64,000 bases of DNA from Tridacna crocea (taxonomy: Eukaryota; Mollusca; Bivalvia; Cardiida; Cardiidae): the NCBI GenBank assembly GCA_943736015.1, contig OX031063.1:35680172-35744171 (forward strand), read 5' to 3'. Made by a program: the position numbers and the translations under genes. The stretch's first letter is position 1. Each line of letters opens with the position of its first letter. The notes beneath the pieces are model-generated. The model was not told where the DNA came from. It worked only from the letters and a program-made list of their open reading frames with translations, and did not search any database. Shown piece after piece: positions 1-10,284 of the stretch.

Positions 1-379
1 AAATTCGCCAATAAATGCACTGATTGTTGTTACTGTATATAACTGATACCGTCGAAACCATGAAAACCACCAAAAAAAATATTGTGTTCTTTACAGAGAA
101 AAGCAGACACAGAAATCAATATGAAGTCAGGGATTCAATTATTCATGAACTGTAAAGTAACAGATGGTTTTTACAATACTTTAGACATTACTGTGATACA
201 GGCTTATTACATATGACTGCAAACTCATACATGTACATTTATAAGATGACCTAAGTGAAAAACAATTTAAGAAAAGGAGTAAAGAACATGTTATATGCCT
301 TAACAAAATGATCCATGTTTTATTAACCCTGTTAGAATAAGGGCTTTCATAAACCCTGAGGGAAATGGAGAAAAGGCAT

Positions 380-594
380 GTACCACACAACCACAACTCT
401 TAACATCTCTGAGGAAGAATGCTTTTGAAAACCTAGTGGAAAAAAGAGAAAATGCTTGTAACCAGCATTTTTTTTCCTTTACCCACAATATTTTCTGCCC
501 TATTAAATACAAATTTGCCATAAAAACCACCCACAATTTACTGTCTACAACTGCTTTCAAATTGGACAAGTCTTTTCTTTGGTAAAGAGTTATA
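380..594 (-). mobile_element. family A TTAA-MITE, worn copy
   Basis: Minus-orientation A copy: CCACACAACCACAACTC end, GAGGAAGAATGC, remnant palindrome TGCTTGTAACCAGCA, then CTGCTTTCAAATTGGAC and GGTAAAGAGTTA. Several indels in the left arm. Confidence 0.65.
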
Positions 595-673
595 CACTAC
601 TATAATTATACTGGTAACAGGTCTTGTACTAAACTAACCCACAGCTGTTCAAATGCAAGTTGCCTTTTTCAAA

Positions 674-877
674 TTAACCCATTACCACACAATCTCTACT
701 TTTGATAAGCCTAAGAAAGAAGCCTTCAGAAAACATTACCAGCATTTTCTCCTTTTCCCACAATGTTTTCTACCCTTCTCAAAACAAATTTCAAATTTTC
801 AGTCACTTTTATTTTGTTGTCTGCAAATGCTTTCTATTTGGCCAAGCCAAAAATTTTGTCATTTGGTAATGAGTTAA
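674..877 (-). mobile_element. family A TTAA-MITE, one hairpin arm lost
   Basis: Both ends are intact (TTAACCCATTACC to GGTAATGAGTTAA) but the left palindrome arm is deleted, so GAAAACATT joins directly to ACCAGCATTTTCTCC. Its right TTAA is also the left TTAA of the next element. Confidence 0.85.
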
Positions 878-1016
878 CCCTTTACCCCATAAGGCATTTC
901 TATGGTATCTATAATTGACCTTAAATAACAGCAAGGATGAAGCCTTTTTTATGAGCATATGACATCTTTTGATATTGTAGAAAACATTGTGACCAAAGGT
1001 GAAATTGCTGGTCAGT
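874..1016 (-). mobile_element. family D TTAA-MITE, 3'-truncated
   Basis: Starts TTAACCCTTTACCCCATAAG, then CATTTCTATGGTATC and the left palindrome arm AAAGGTGAAATTGCTGGTCA, and then stops. It shares a TTAA with the A copy to its left. Confidence 0.75.
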
Positions 1017-1508
1017 TATCTGGTGATCCCACATAAAGGCCAAGTACAAAGATAGAAAGCAGACTGTCAGCTCAGCAGTTTACAATAGAGCCTTTGATTA
1101 GTAAATTAGTGTTTATCAATCAGGAGCAAGGAATTTGAACGTGTCCCCAAATAATTTTCAGGAAAAATATTTGCTGGATCAGTGTAGACCAAAATTTAAA
1201 AAAAAATGTGCAGCCTAGAATGAACCTCGAATCTGTCAATAGAAAAGGTGTAATAAGCTGAACTCATGATAGAGCAGTCTTTCAATTTATGAAGGAGGGA
1301 ATGTGAAATTTGTATGACATGCATACAGAAGTGAATGCAGCAAATGAAGACACTGCTCTCTCGCACTCTCATATATGTGGATACTCACTGTTTATCTCTT
1401 CTTCTTATTCTGGCTGAGCTTGTCATTATGTTTTGTAATGCATCTCTCCGCTAGATTAGAAAGTGATTCAGGAGAAGACCCTCCTGTGCTTTGTTCCTGT
1501 AAGAATTA

Positions 1509-1738
1509 CTCAACCCATTACCAAACGACAATATTTTAGGCTTTTCCAAATCAAAAGCATTTGCAGACAACAAAATGAAAGTGACTGGACATTTGAAATT
1601 AGTTTTGTGAAGGGTAGAAAACATTGTGGGAAAAGGAGAAAATGCTGGTTACCAGCATTTTCTCCTTTTCCCACAATGTTTTCAAAAGGCTTCTTTTCCA
1701 GGGGCGTCAAAAGTAAGGATTGTGTGGTAATGGGTTAA
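1509..1738 (+). mobile_element. family A TTAA-MITE, complete
   Basis: The reference-like copy: terminal inverted repeat ACCCATTACC, AT-rich left part with AAAGCATTTGCAGAC, central palindrome (arms GTGGGAAAAGGAGAAAATGC, apex TGGTTACCA) and GGTAATGGGTTAA. The left TTAA has become TCAA. About 230 bp with no coding capacity. TTAA ends and CC-starting inverted repeats fit piggyBac-type MITEs. Confidence 0.9.
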
Positions 1739-1963
1739 CTCTTTGCCAAACGACAAAATTTTACACTAGACCAAATTGAAAGCATTTGCAGACGAAAAAA
1801 ATAAATGTGATTCAAAAATTGAAATTTTATCTGGAAAGGGTAAAAACATTGTTAGAAAAGGAGAAAATGCTGGTTACCAGCATTTTCTCCTTTTCCCACA
1901 ATGTTTTCAAAGGCTTTCTTTTTCAGGGTCGTTAAAAGTCGGGATTGTGTGGTAATGAGTTAA
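1735..1963 (+). mobile_element. family A TTAA-MITE, complete, abutting the previous one
   Basis: Same orientation as the copy at 1509, sharing the TTAA at 1735-1738. The left arm carries TTGTTAGAAAAGGAG, so the hairpin base is imperfect while the apex TGGTTACCA is intact. Confidence 0.9.
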
Positions 1964-2102
1964 ACCATATATCAAACAATACTTTAGGAAAAAATAATTA
2001 TGGTAGTTGCAGTAAAAAGGGTAAAGGCTGGTAACCATTAATTGATTATATGGTGTTTGATGCCGTTTTTTACATTATTTTGGCTATAGTGTTGCTGAAT
2101 GT

Positions 2103-4169
2103 AGGATGTTTTGGCCACAGACGTTTTGGCCAGGACGTTTTGGCCACAGACGTTTTGGCCAGCTAAATATACAAAGTAGGACATTTTGGCCAAATGTTAA
2201 TTTTGTGAATTTTTGCCCCATTAAAGGTGGGTATTTAGAATTTTTACATCTCACCAAATTAAAAAATATATATTTTACTGAAATTTATATGAAAAAATAA
2301 TACAAATCATCAATAATTAAGAATCATAAAATTACAAATAAAAAATTTTTTGATGGTATTCCCTTAAAAGGCTACGTAGCCTCTTAAGCTATTTTTAGAT
2401 TTCCCGCCAAAAATCAAAATACCATTGTGGGAATGTCAAGTGACTGGCATGTGACTAATAACACTTAAATTCCATTTCAAAACAAACATGTAATAATTAT
2501 TTTTCATAATGTCTTCTTCCGACGCTAGGTTTAAACTTTGTCTGGGTATTCCTGTATGTAAATGAGAGAATTGATAATCTAAAAGTAGAACGTATCTCCC
2601 GTTGGTGTCAGTCTGGGCTGTAGTAAATCTCTAATTTCTTGTGTTGTAGGACGGTTTTGGACAATTGGGGTTTTATGAACGCAAATTAAAAGGCTTTGGG
2701 AGTATAAGGATGATTTTTAGCATTTTTGTAAAATGTTCGTCCCAAAATCTGAAGTGCCACCTTTAAAAACATAATGAAGAACAAAAATTGTAGGAAACTG
2801 AAAATTTAATATATTTGTCACATATGGAGAATTAGACTAATTTAGAAAAAGGAATTTAATGAAGACAAAAATCTTCTTCATATTTCAGTTGATTTGTATT
2901 GCTGAATAAACTTACTTTCTTTCAAGCATTATTTTGTATTTATACTCAACTAAGTAGGGTTCAAAATTCCCACATATTTTCTCGCAAAATGTAAGTTAGA
3001 ATTGGAAAATGCTACTTGAAATTTCAAGCACTTGATAAAAAACGCGAGTGCAAATTAGTGAAGAACAGTTACCAAAATGTACTAAATTTCATCTAGGAAT
3101 AGAATTGATCTAATTCTTTTCGTTCTGGATAAACATCGGTCATGTTGCCCTAAAAATGCCCTTTGACGGCTTTTAATAATTTTAAATGTCACCATTGACG
3201 CTTCTGAGTTGTTGTTTGTTATCCGAGTTTCATGAGCCAAGTTCGATTGTCTGCACTCATGGCCAATACTGAGGTTCTGCGTTTTTTACACGGAAAACGA
3301 CACAAAAATTCAATCTCTGATTACAAAACAAAAATACTTGTCAGTCTTTCAAGAAAAGATAAATATTATGCGCAAATAGTAACGAGAAGCAAGTCAGATG
3401 TGATGGGCTTGCTAAACCAGTTACCTGACACGCAGATATTCGGATGTGATATGTCCATAATTAATTTACAAAATTGTTCTCCATTGCGAGCTTTATAAAA
3501 ATTTAACTTGGTTTGAGAACAGAAATTCAAGTTACTGGAATTGAATTGATGGTTTAATGAGAATTTTGATATTAATTAACGTTTCAGTTTGTTTGGTTGT
3601 TGTCGCTACCCGACAGGTTACGTAATAGAATAGAATTGAACAATTTGTACCAGCCATTTGTTCTTTACCATTGGTAGACAAGCTGAGCCTAAAAAGAAAA
3701 TACAAGTCTAATTACAATTTTGCAAGTGGAAATAAAAGCCACTTGCTAAAATTTGGAAGCGGATAAAAAATGAAATTCGAATCCTGCAAAGGATGAAACT
3801 GTATTTGATCATTGCTTATATTGCTAATCACCAACTTTGTCAATTAATAATGATTGAACAATAACTTAAAATTTCTATTTTTTACGATATTCTGCAACAA
3901 AGTATAAAAAAAATTTGATTTGTTTGTTAACTTATAGAAGATTGCAAATCAAAGTCAAACTATGTTTTGGACAAAAGTTATTATAGTGCATAAAATGCAA
4001 GGAATGAACTGAATATTTTCCTGTATTAAAAAATGTATACTAAATACATAGAAAATTAATTTATTGCACTTTTCTGTGTTGAAAAGCATTTGGCTAAAAG
4101 CATCCTACTTTGCACATTTAGCTGGCTAAAATGTCTGTGGCCAAAACATCTTTGGCCAAAAAGTCCCTC
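2103..4169. mobile_element. foldback-type element with GTTTTGGCCA subrepeats in its inverted ends
   Basis: The left end (2103-2193) has four copies of a GACGTTTTGGCCA-type unit followed by AGCTAAATATACAAAGTAGG and ACATTTTGGCCAAATG. The right end (4086-4169) is its inverted counterpart: CATTTGGCTAAAAGCATCC, TACTTTGCACATTTAGCTGG, ATGTCTGTGGCCAAAACATC. The 1.9-kb interior is AT-rich. A short ORF at 3232-3498 is not recognisable. The structure resembles foldback/MULE-type elements. No transposase is seen. Confidence 0.75.
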
Positions 4170-4850
4170 CACCATTGCTGCTGCCAATGCGCTAGGTTTC
4201 TTTGAGTTTCTTTTACATGTATTTCAGACAATATTCTTTTCTAGACAGTAAACATTGGCTGCTTTCCCACATAATAATTGAAGAAACAATGATTAGCTGA
4301 GAGACAGGATGAATCTGTCACGATGAATCAATTATCCTTAGAAATGAAGTCAAAACATATACTCCTTGTCCAACAATGTCTTCTTTCCTTCCAAGGACAA
4401 ATTCTTTCATTTTTGCACTTCATTTCAAAGGTCTTTTTCTCATGTTTGTATCACTTGATCAATGGTAATCATTCATGTATATGTAAAATAGTCTTTCAAA
4501 GGGACTAAGATTTTTAGGTCTTGGGAAAGTTAGTCCGATGTATGAGCCCTGAAAAATCTTATTTATCATTCTAACATTCACCATGTATGTTGGGTCTTAT
4601 GTGTCTCTTCATAGCTTCTTAATATTGAATTTTGTCTCGCTTTGAACAACAAATTTAGACATCTCTAGATCAGATTTTGTACCATAAATTCATAGTTGAT
4701 ATTCGTTTGTAAGTCAAGGGTCTGCATGAATAAAAAAAAAAAAAAAAATGTGGTGGCACTGTCTGCAATCCTAACTAATCCTACATGATAACATGTTGAC
4801 TGAACTCTGAATTATCACAACTGATCTAAAAATAAACAAAAATTTCGATG
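4170..4850. other. no gene seen
   Basis: Unique-looking AT-rich DNA with a poly-A run at 4732-4748. I see no conserved repeat or coding signal. Confidence 0.4.
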
Positions 4851-5091
4851 CAGCCTGATCTTGTTCATCCTGTCCGAAAAGAACTGTTCCGAAAGCTATT
4901 CCACCGAAGGTGATGATTGAAGAAGCGGTCAGAGATTTTCAAATCAGTGAAAGTAACTAAAGCATAATTTGCATGGACTAGAAAAGAAAACAAAGTACGT
5001 CCTACCAAAAAAGAACTTTCCCATACCAGCAGCTAACTCAATTTCGTCAGCATTTTTCAAGATCTGCGGGCATCGGTTGCGTGTTTTGACA

Positions 5092-5164
5092 GGAAGTGTT
5101 GTTATCATCAACAATGAACTCTTCAGCGCAAAGTCAAAAAAGTTTGGAAACTAATCAAAGCACT
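5092..5164 (+). other. candidate exon with start codon
   Basis: The stretch is flanked by an acceptor-like TGTTTTGACAG before 5092 and a good donor GTAAGTCC from 5165. ATG at 5114 opens a reading MNSSAQSQKSLETNQST up to the donor, and it runs on to a TAG at 5218 if unspliced. A second coding-looking piece, CCTGATCTTGTTCATCC onward (PDLVHPVRKELFRKLF), follows an acceptor-like GATGCAG near 4855. I recognise neither. No downstream exon was found. Confidence 0.22.
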
Positions 5165-5219
5165 GTAAGTCCTGCACTTGCGGTGACGATGTGGTACAAA
5201 TATGCCCTTTTCTCATAGA

Positions 5220-5940
5220 TTTGTGAACCTTACTAGTATTTTCATTCTTTCAAAGAGACAAACAAAGCAATGATTTAATTCCGGCACATTAACAGACAGA
5301 GAGAATATTTGAAATCATTTTTGAACAAGGGAAAGTACACTTAACTCATTTGTCAAGTGAAATCACCCTAAAAATACATTTGATCACTGCCAGAATTTGA
5401 CCAGACAATTTCTTGTAACTTCGTGAATCATTTTGGAAAAACAAGGAGTTAAATTTCAAATGTAGTCAAATGACGTCATTTAAGGGGTATTCCTAAAGGT
5501 CACAGCCTCTTAACTTATCACATAAGCATTTTCTGTATCGTACTTTGAAATCATAGGCACGTAGTGTTAATAAATGTTGTAATGTACAAACAACTTGTGA
5601 ATTATTTGGGGAGGTGTTGGTTTTCGATAAAATGTGACCTTTTTTAAAATTTTTAAAATTATTCTTGACCAATTTCTTCGACTAAGAGAGCTTCTCGGGA
5701 ATGCTTACGCCAGTAAAAGGTTTCATAGCAGCCAAATAAAAGCAGTGAGCAAAAAAAATGATAGCAAAAATATATTCACGAAGATATAAGAATTCACGAA
5801 GTAATGAGAATCAACGAGATACATGTTAGTGATCGAGAGCCCTGATTGTACTGTCGATGAAGCCGAAAACCTGCAACTAGATCTTGGAGCTGTGATGATG
5901 TTGAGAAGTCAACTTTTTTATACTAGAAAGGCATGTTAGA
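5220..5940. other. no gene seen
   Basis: AT-rich unique-looking sequence. I find no ORF, MITE end or palindrome that I can support. Confidence 0.35.
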
Positions 5941-5941
5941 A

Positions 5942-6067
5942 ATGTTTTTGTTTTCAATGGATAAAAAAGTATGTGCTGCAAAACTGCTTGGTATCAAATC
6001 TTCAAATCGAAGCCACTTGAACCCCATTCTGGCGTACTTGAAAAGTCATTTATTTCTAATCATTTAG
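5942..6067 (+). CDS. hypothetical 41-residue small ORF
   Basis: ATG at 5942 to TAG at 6065-6067. It starts MFLFSMDKKVCAAKLLGI and ends LAYLKSHLFLII, with a mixed composition unlike the repeat-derived ORFs. There is no recognised family, no flanking splice evidence and no clear promoter, so it may be chance. Confidence 0.15.
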   Translation: MFLFSMDKKVCAAKLLGIKSSNRSHLNPILAYLKSHLFLII

Positions 6068-6246
6068 AATCATCTATACGAGACAGATATTGATATACAA
6101 GATCGACATCGATAAAGATTTCTAAAAAGAATTAATTTGATTAATTACAAAGCTGCCGGAGAACTGTCTTCAAAAGGTGTCGGGGAACTGTCTTCAAATC
6201 TGTCAGGGAAACCTGTGACGTGGAACTGTCTTATCGGGCAAGTGTC

Positions 6247-6473
6247 TTGACCCTTTCCCAAAGAAGCCCTGGTTTTAACGTGTCTGCAATAAAAGTTTTT
6301 TGAAAACACTGTGGGAAAAGGAGAAATTGCTCGTAACGAGCAATTTCTCCTTTTCCCACAGTGTTTTTTACCCTTTTGAGAACTTTCTGCCATTTTATCC
6401 AAATCTAAATTTGTCGTCTGCAAACTCTTTTGGTTTGGAAGAGTCCAAAATTTGTCGTTTGGGAAAGGGTTTA
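6247..6473 (+). mobile_element. family E TTAA-MITE, alternate hairpin tip
   Basis: Ends CCCTTTCCCAAA and TTTGGGAAAGGGT mark family E. The palindrome has the tip TGCTCGTAACGAGCA instead of TGCTGGTAACCAGCA, and the base reads ACACTGTGGG / CCCACAGTGT with paired changes in both arms. The flanking TTAA has decayed to TTGA and TTAT. Confidence 0.85.
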
Positions 6474-6607
6474 TAACAGGTCGCAATATCAGAATAGCGT
6501 GGTCTCGATCGACAGTACTCGTCCCTCTAAAGCAAACCATCAAAACTCCAGTAAACAAAATAAAGAAAAGATGAAATAAAATTAGAAATGAACAAACAGA
6601 GAAAAGA

Positions 6608-6905
6608 TTCATTACCAGACGACAAAATTGTGGGGTTTTCCACACGACAAACTTCTGCAGACGACAAATATTATGTATAATATGTCTAAAACAATAGGCC
6701 CTATCTCCCTCTTACCAAACAGTTCCAACTTTTGATAAAGCTTAGCAGAAAAAAGGTTGTTTTTTTTTTAAACATTGTGGGGAAATGAGAAAAGGCTGGT
6801 AAAAATGTTTTCTACATTCCTAGGACATTTTTCATGTTTGGGGTAACATTTATTTTGACACTGGCAAATACTTTGAATAGGTCAAAATTCTGTCTTATGA
6901 GATAG
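6608..6905. repeat. two decayed family A pieces
   Basis: 6608-6680 keeps TTACCAGACGACAAAATTGT and GCAGACGACAAAT (plus). 6715-6905 keeps CAAACAGTTCCAACTTTTG, AACATTGTGGGGAAATGAG and a worn right half (minus). The palindromes are broken. Confidence 0.55.
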
Positions 6906-7096
6906 CGTGAAGAAAGTAATATGAAAAAAAAAAAGCACATAATTCTGGCAAGAAGCAGTTTCTCTTTTTCCAAAATGTTTGTTAAAAGCCGTTTTCATCG
7001 GGTTGGATTTCGGGATTTCCCATGTGCAGTTGCACATGACACCACTGGTGTGCATGGCCGTTATAAAGATGGCAGTTAGTAGAGAAATTGATTCTT

Positions 7097-7315
7097 TTAA
7101 CCCTTTGGCTGCTAAACGCGACCCGCTGACCTTTTGCAGACAGTGTAGATCATGATCAGACTGCACAGAACGTGCAGTCTGATCATGAATCTACACTGTC
7201 CGATAAGGAGAAATTATTCCCCAAAACATAACTTTAATACGATAGCAATATAAATTTGAATTTTTGCTATCGAAGTAAAAATTTCATTTTAGTTATTCAG
7301 CAGGATAAGAGTTTA
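7097..7315 (+). mobile_element. family B TTAA-MITE, near complete
   Basis: Starts TTAACCCTTTGGCTGCTAA, then the 64-bp palindrome at about 7139-7202 (arms CAGTGTAGATCATGATCAGA, centre GCACAGAACGTGC), then ATTATTCCCCAAAACATAAC and the far end ATTCAGCAGGATAAGAGTTTA. Family B is about 215 bp. Both ends carry TTAACCCTTT in other copies. Confidence 0.9.
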
Positions 7316-7595
7316 TATTTCTGATTGTCACAATGTTATTTTTCTTCGTTTTCTCTAAATTCACGCTTAATTTGTTTAAACTTGACACCCTAGAAATCGC
7401 CAAGGTAAATAATGTATACATATATATGAGTGGGAAGATTTTTTGCACATGTACACCATCTTGCAGCCCATATATTATCAAACCCCATTTTGCCGGAAGA
7501 CCGCTCAGATGTCTTTAGATATTACATTCATCATTTCAATTCTATCATCCACCATTTCAACTGATGGCTATCCTGAAGCACAACCAAAGGCGATA
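7316..7595. other. spacer between two inverted B copies, no gene seen
   Basis: AT-rich. Short ORFs on both strands cross into the flanking elements and look accidental. Confidence 0.4.
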
Positions 7596-7808
7596 TCAAC
7601 CATTATCCTGCTCGATATCTAAGTTGAAATTCTCAATTCGATGGTAAAAACCTCAATATTGTTATTTCAAGGTTATGTTTTAGGGAATAATATCTCCTTA
7701 ACGGACAGTGTAGATTCCATGATCAGACTGCACGTTCTGTGCAGTCTGATCTTGATCTACAATGTCCGCAAAAGGTCAGTGAGACGCGATAAGCAGCTAA
7801 AGGGTTAA
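7596..7808 (-). mobile_element. family B TTAA-MITE, near complete
   Basis: Inverted relative to the copy at 7097: CCATTATCCTGCTCGATAT end, palindrome with GCACGTTCTGTGC centre, GCAAAAGGTCAGTGAGACGC, and AGCAGCTAAAGGGTTAA. The left TTAA is TCAA. The right TTAA is shared with the next A copy. Confidence 0.9.
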
Positions 7809-8033
7809 ACCTTTACCAAACGATCTCCGGTTTTTACGACCCAGTGGAAGAAGCCTTCTGAAAACATTCTGCGAAAAGGAGAAAATGCTGGTAACCAGCA
7901 TTTTCTCCTTTTCCCACAATGTTTTCTACTCTTCTAAATTCAAGTTTCGATTTTTGAGTCACGTTTATTTTTTCGTCTTCGAATGCCTTCAACTTGGGCA
8001 AGTCTAAAATTTTGTCGTTTGGTAAAGAGTTAA
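7805..8033 (-). mobile_element. family A TTAA-MITE, complete
   Basis: Shares TTAA 7805-7808 with the B copy on its left. Near-perfect palindrome with tip TGCTGGTAACCAGCA. The right end is TTTGGTAAAGAGTTAA. Confidence 0.9.
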
Positions 8034-8414
8034 CAAAACATTATCGATATATTACAGCTCTAAATGATAACTAAAATGTTAAAAAAGATCCTTGCTGTTT
8101 TTTTTTGGAGATAAGTGAAGACATCAAGAAAATCTTAGCTTTAGAATAAAAATTAGGCCATCGCTTCTGTCCGATCTAAACCTTAGTCTGGATTACCTGC
8201 CCCTACCACTACTCTTGAAGTACGGAGGGGTACCAGACGATCTAAACCTCTACTGTACAGTCTGATCCAGAAGTATTTGTCCCTTAATATAGCGAAAATA
8301 ATTATTGTGCGTGATTTGCTACGGTTGCTAAAGCGAGAGATGAATATCATATGTTTTCATCAGTCGTAGATTTCCCATGTTGAGTATAAAGTTCCATACA
8401 GTACTTTGATCCTT
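8034..8414. other. no gene seen
   Basis: Contains a loose inverted repeat around 8170-8265 (CGATCTAAACCTTAGTCTGG and CCAGACGATCTAAACCTCT are partly direct and partly inverted). Nothing coding. Confidence 0.35.
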
Positions 8415-8530
8415 TGAGCGCTAAGCACAACCGATGTTGCCTCTGCGGACAGTGCAGATATAAGATCAGACTGCAAAGAATGTGCAATCTGATCTTAGAT
8501 CTCCATCGACCGCTACTTTCGTACTTATTG
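8415..8530 (+). repeat. family B hairpin, divergent copy
   Basis: CCTTTGAGCGCTAAGCACAA leads to GCGGACAGTGCAGATATAAG, a palindrome with centre GCAAAGAATGTGC, and GATCTCCATCGACCGC. The far half of the element is missing. Confidence 0.7.
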
Positions 8531-8694
8531 TTGGCAATGAACATTTGAACTGTTATAATTCAGTTGATTCTCGTAACCGAAAACGTTGGTTTGATTTAAT
8601 CGAATGCTTTGTCAGATGACCCCTTCCCGATCAACAAAGGAAAACTGGATTTTCTAAAGATAAAAAAGGCGGGTTCCCATATAGCTGGGTCATT

Positions 8695-8780
8695 TAGCAT
8701 CCAGTCGCGAACGAGTAGGTTCAAGATCAGACTGCATGTTTTGTGCAGTCTGATCTTTGATCTACGTCGCCGGTAATTAA
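8695..8780 (-). repeat. family B hairpin fragment
   Basis: Palindrome AAGATCAGACTGCATG / TTTTGTGCAGTCTGATCTT inside the window 8722-8762. The element ends are not recognisable. Confidence 0.65.
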
Positions 8781-8918
8781 GTTATCTAGGCCTATATCGT
8801 CGTTAACAGTGGTAGAGTTAAGAATTTGCGTGGGCTTTTCAATGTACTGATTTGATGCTTCATGAATTCGAATTCCGCGAAGCAGAATTAAAACAATGAT
8901 TGTAAAGATATAGGACAC
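8770..8918 (-). CDS. hypothetical short ORF with hydrophobic N-terminus
   Basis: ATG at 8918 on the minus strand opens MSYIFTIIVLILLRGI, a signal-peptide-like start, followed by about 33 polar residues. The frame then runs into the family B hairpin and stops at 8727. It might be a first coding exon or chance. No donor was identified. Confidence 0.12.
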
Positions 8919-9064
8919 ACAATATCGATTAACGCAATATCTCTCGAAACAATAATCCAGTTGTCGACTTTGAAAATAATATTGAAAATACGGATAAATT
9001 ATGAAACATCAACATGAATAAAGATTTGATGATTTAACACACAAGGTGGACATTAACTACCCGA

Positions 9065-9252
9065 AGAAACTAGGTTTTGCAAACATTTAAGGAAAAGGAG
9101 AAAATGCTGCTAACCATCATTTGCTCCTTTTTTCAAAATGCTTTTATTCTGTCAAGGACAAATTTCATCATTTGGGTCACCTTAAATTTGTCTTCTGCAA
9201 ATGCTTTCAGTTTGGAGTTGTCGAAAATCTGTTGTCGGTGGGTAAAGAATTA
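9065..9252 (-). mobile_element. family A TTAA-MITE, 5'-worn
   Basis: Keeps the palindrome remnant AATGCTGCTAACCATCATTT, CTGCAAATGCTTTCAGTTTG and GGGTAAAGAATTA. A second decayed fragment follows to about 9445, with AATATTGTGTGAAAAGGAC and TTTTCTCCATTTCCCACC. Confidence 0.6.
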
Positions 9253-9492
9253 TGTTTCAAAATATTGTGTGAAAAGGACAAATGTATGTTATTTGTATTT
9301 TCTCCATTTCCCACCGTAATTTTGTCTTTCTTTTGAATAAAGTATTTCGCCGTTTATACAATATTTACATGTACATGTCCTATACTGCCTGCAAAAAGCT
9401 TTCAAAGAGGTGTCCAATAGGTTGTTATCTTGAAAAGAGTTAATCATGACTGGCAAAAACCATCGCGCCCAGTTTTTTCCCTTTTGCCAGCA

Positions 9493-9929
9493 TTAACCCT
9501 TTACCATACGATCCCTATTTTTCACGACTTTAAGCCTTTCCCAAACAATCTCTGGTTTTTACGAGTCTAGAATAGTAACCATTTGAAAACATTGTGGGAA
9601 AAGGAGAAAATGCTGGTAATGAGCATTTCTCCTTTTCCAAAAATGTTTTCTACCCTATGATAGACAGAAATCGTCTTTTCAGCAAGACTTGAATTATCGT
9701 CTGCAATTTGGTCTAGTCCAAAAGTTTGTCTTTTGGGAAAGGGTTAAGATACAAGCCTTTGGAAAATATTGTTAGAGCATGAGAAAATGCTGTTAACTGG
9801 CATTTCCCCCCTTTTCCACAATGTTTCCACCGTTAGAGAACTTAAGCTCATTTGTAACGAAATAAAACTTGTCGCCTGTTGATATTTCTAATTTGAAAGA
9901 GTGTAAAATATGGTGTGGAAAATAGTTAA
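9493..9929 (-). mobile_element. family A TTAA-MITE split by a nested family E insertion
   Basis: The left part 9493-9529 reads TTAACCCTTTACCATACGAT to TTCACGACT. The right part resumes at 9748 with GATACAAGCCTTTGGAAAA and ends GGAAAATAGTTAA. Removing 9530-9743 restores CACGACTTTAAGATACAAGC, as in the A copy at 40123. So one TTAA became two. Confidence 0.85.
9530..9747 (+). mobile_element. family E TTAA-MITE nested in family A
   Basis: TTAAGCCTTTCCCAAACAAT to TTTTGGGAAAGGGTTAA, inserted inside an A copy and flanked by TTAA on both sides. One palindrome arm has lost bases at the tip (GCTGGTAATGAGCA). Confidence 0.9.
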
Positions 9930-10036
9930 AAGAAGTCTCCCGAAAAAATGTGAATTTTACGTTTGTGGATAGTAGTTTTGGTATATCTGATAGTCTACTT
10001 CGCGGCTACCGAATTGAAGTAACTATGTGCGAGGTA

Positions 10037-10188
10037 ATTTAGCCCTTTCCCAAACAATCCCTGGTTTTTACTGGCCTGGAATAGTAGCCTTTTGAAAACA
10101 TTGTAACCAGCATTTTCTCCTTTTCCCACAATGTTTTCTGCCCTATCAGAGACAGAAATAATCTTTTCAGCAAGAATTGAATTGTTAA
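10037..10188 (+). mobile_element. family E, internally deleted and truncated
   Basis: Starts AGCCCTTTCCCAAACAATCC. The left hairpin arm is deleted (AAAACATTG joined to TAACCAGCATT). It continues through GACAGAAATAATCTTTTCAG and is lost after GAATTGAATTGTTAAG. Confidence 0.8.
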
Positions 10189-10284
10189 GATGCATTTCTC
10201 GAGTTGGAAAAGGAACAGAGACAGTAACTCAATAATCCAAAAGTGATGACTTTGATTAGATTGCATGAACCTGCAGGATGATAT

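Noticed and set aside
6145..6645. 166-residue minus-strand ORF, the longest in the window
   Set aside because: Most of it is the translated family E element (hairpin and inverted ends). The remainder shows no recognisable protein.
7139..7202. CRISPR-like or bacterial terminator reading of the regular hairpins
   Set aside because: The hairpins are dispersed TE cores with TTAA ends in eukaryotic DNA. There are no spacers of constant length and no operon context.
7097..7808. One 712-bp composite element with about 215-bp inverted ends
   Set aside because: Each arm has its own inner end matching a solo family B copy (TTTA at 7312, TCAA at 7596), so two independent B insertions in opposite orientation explain it better.
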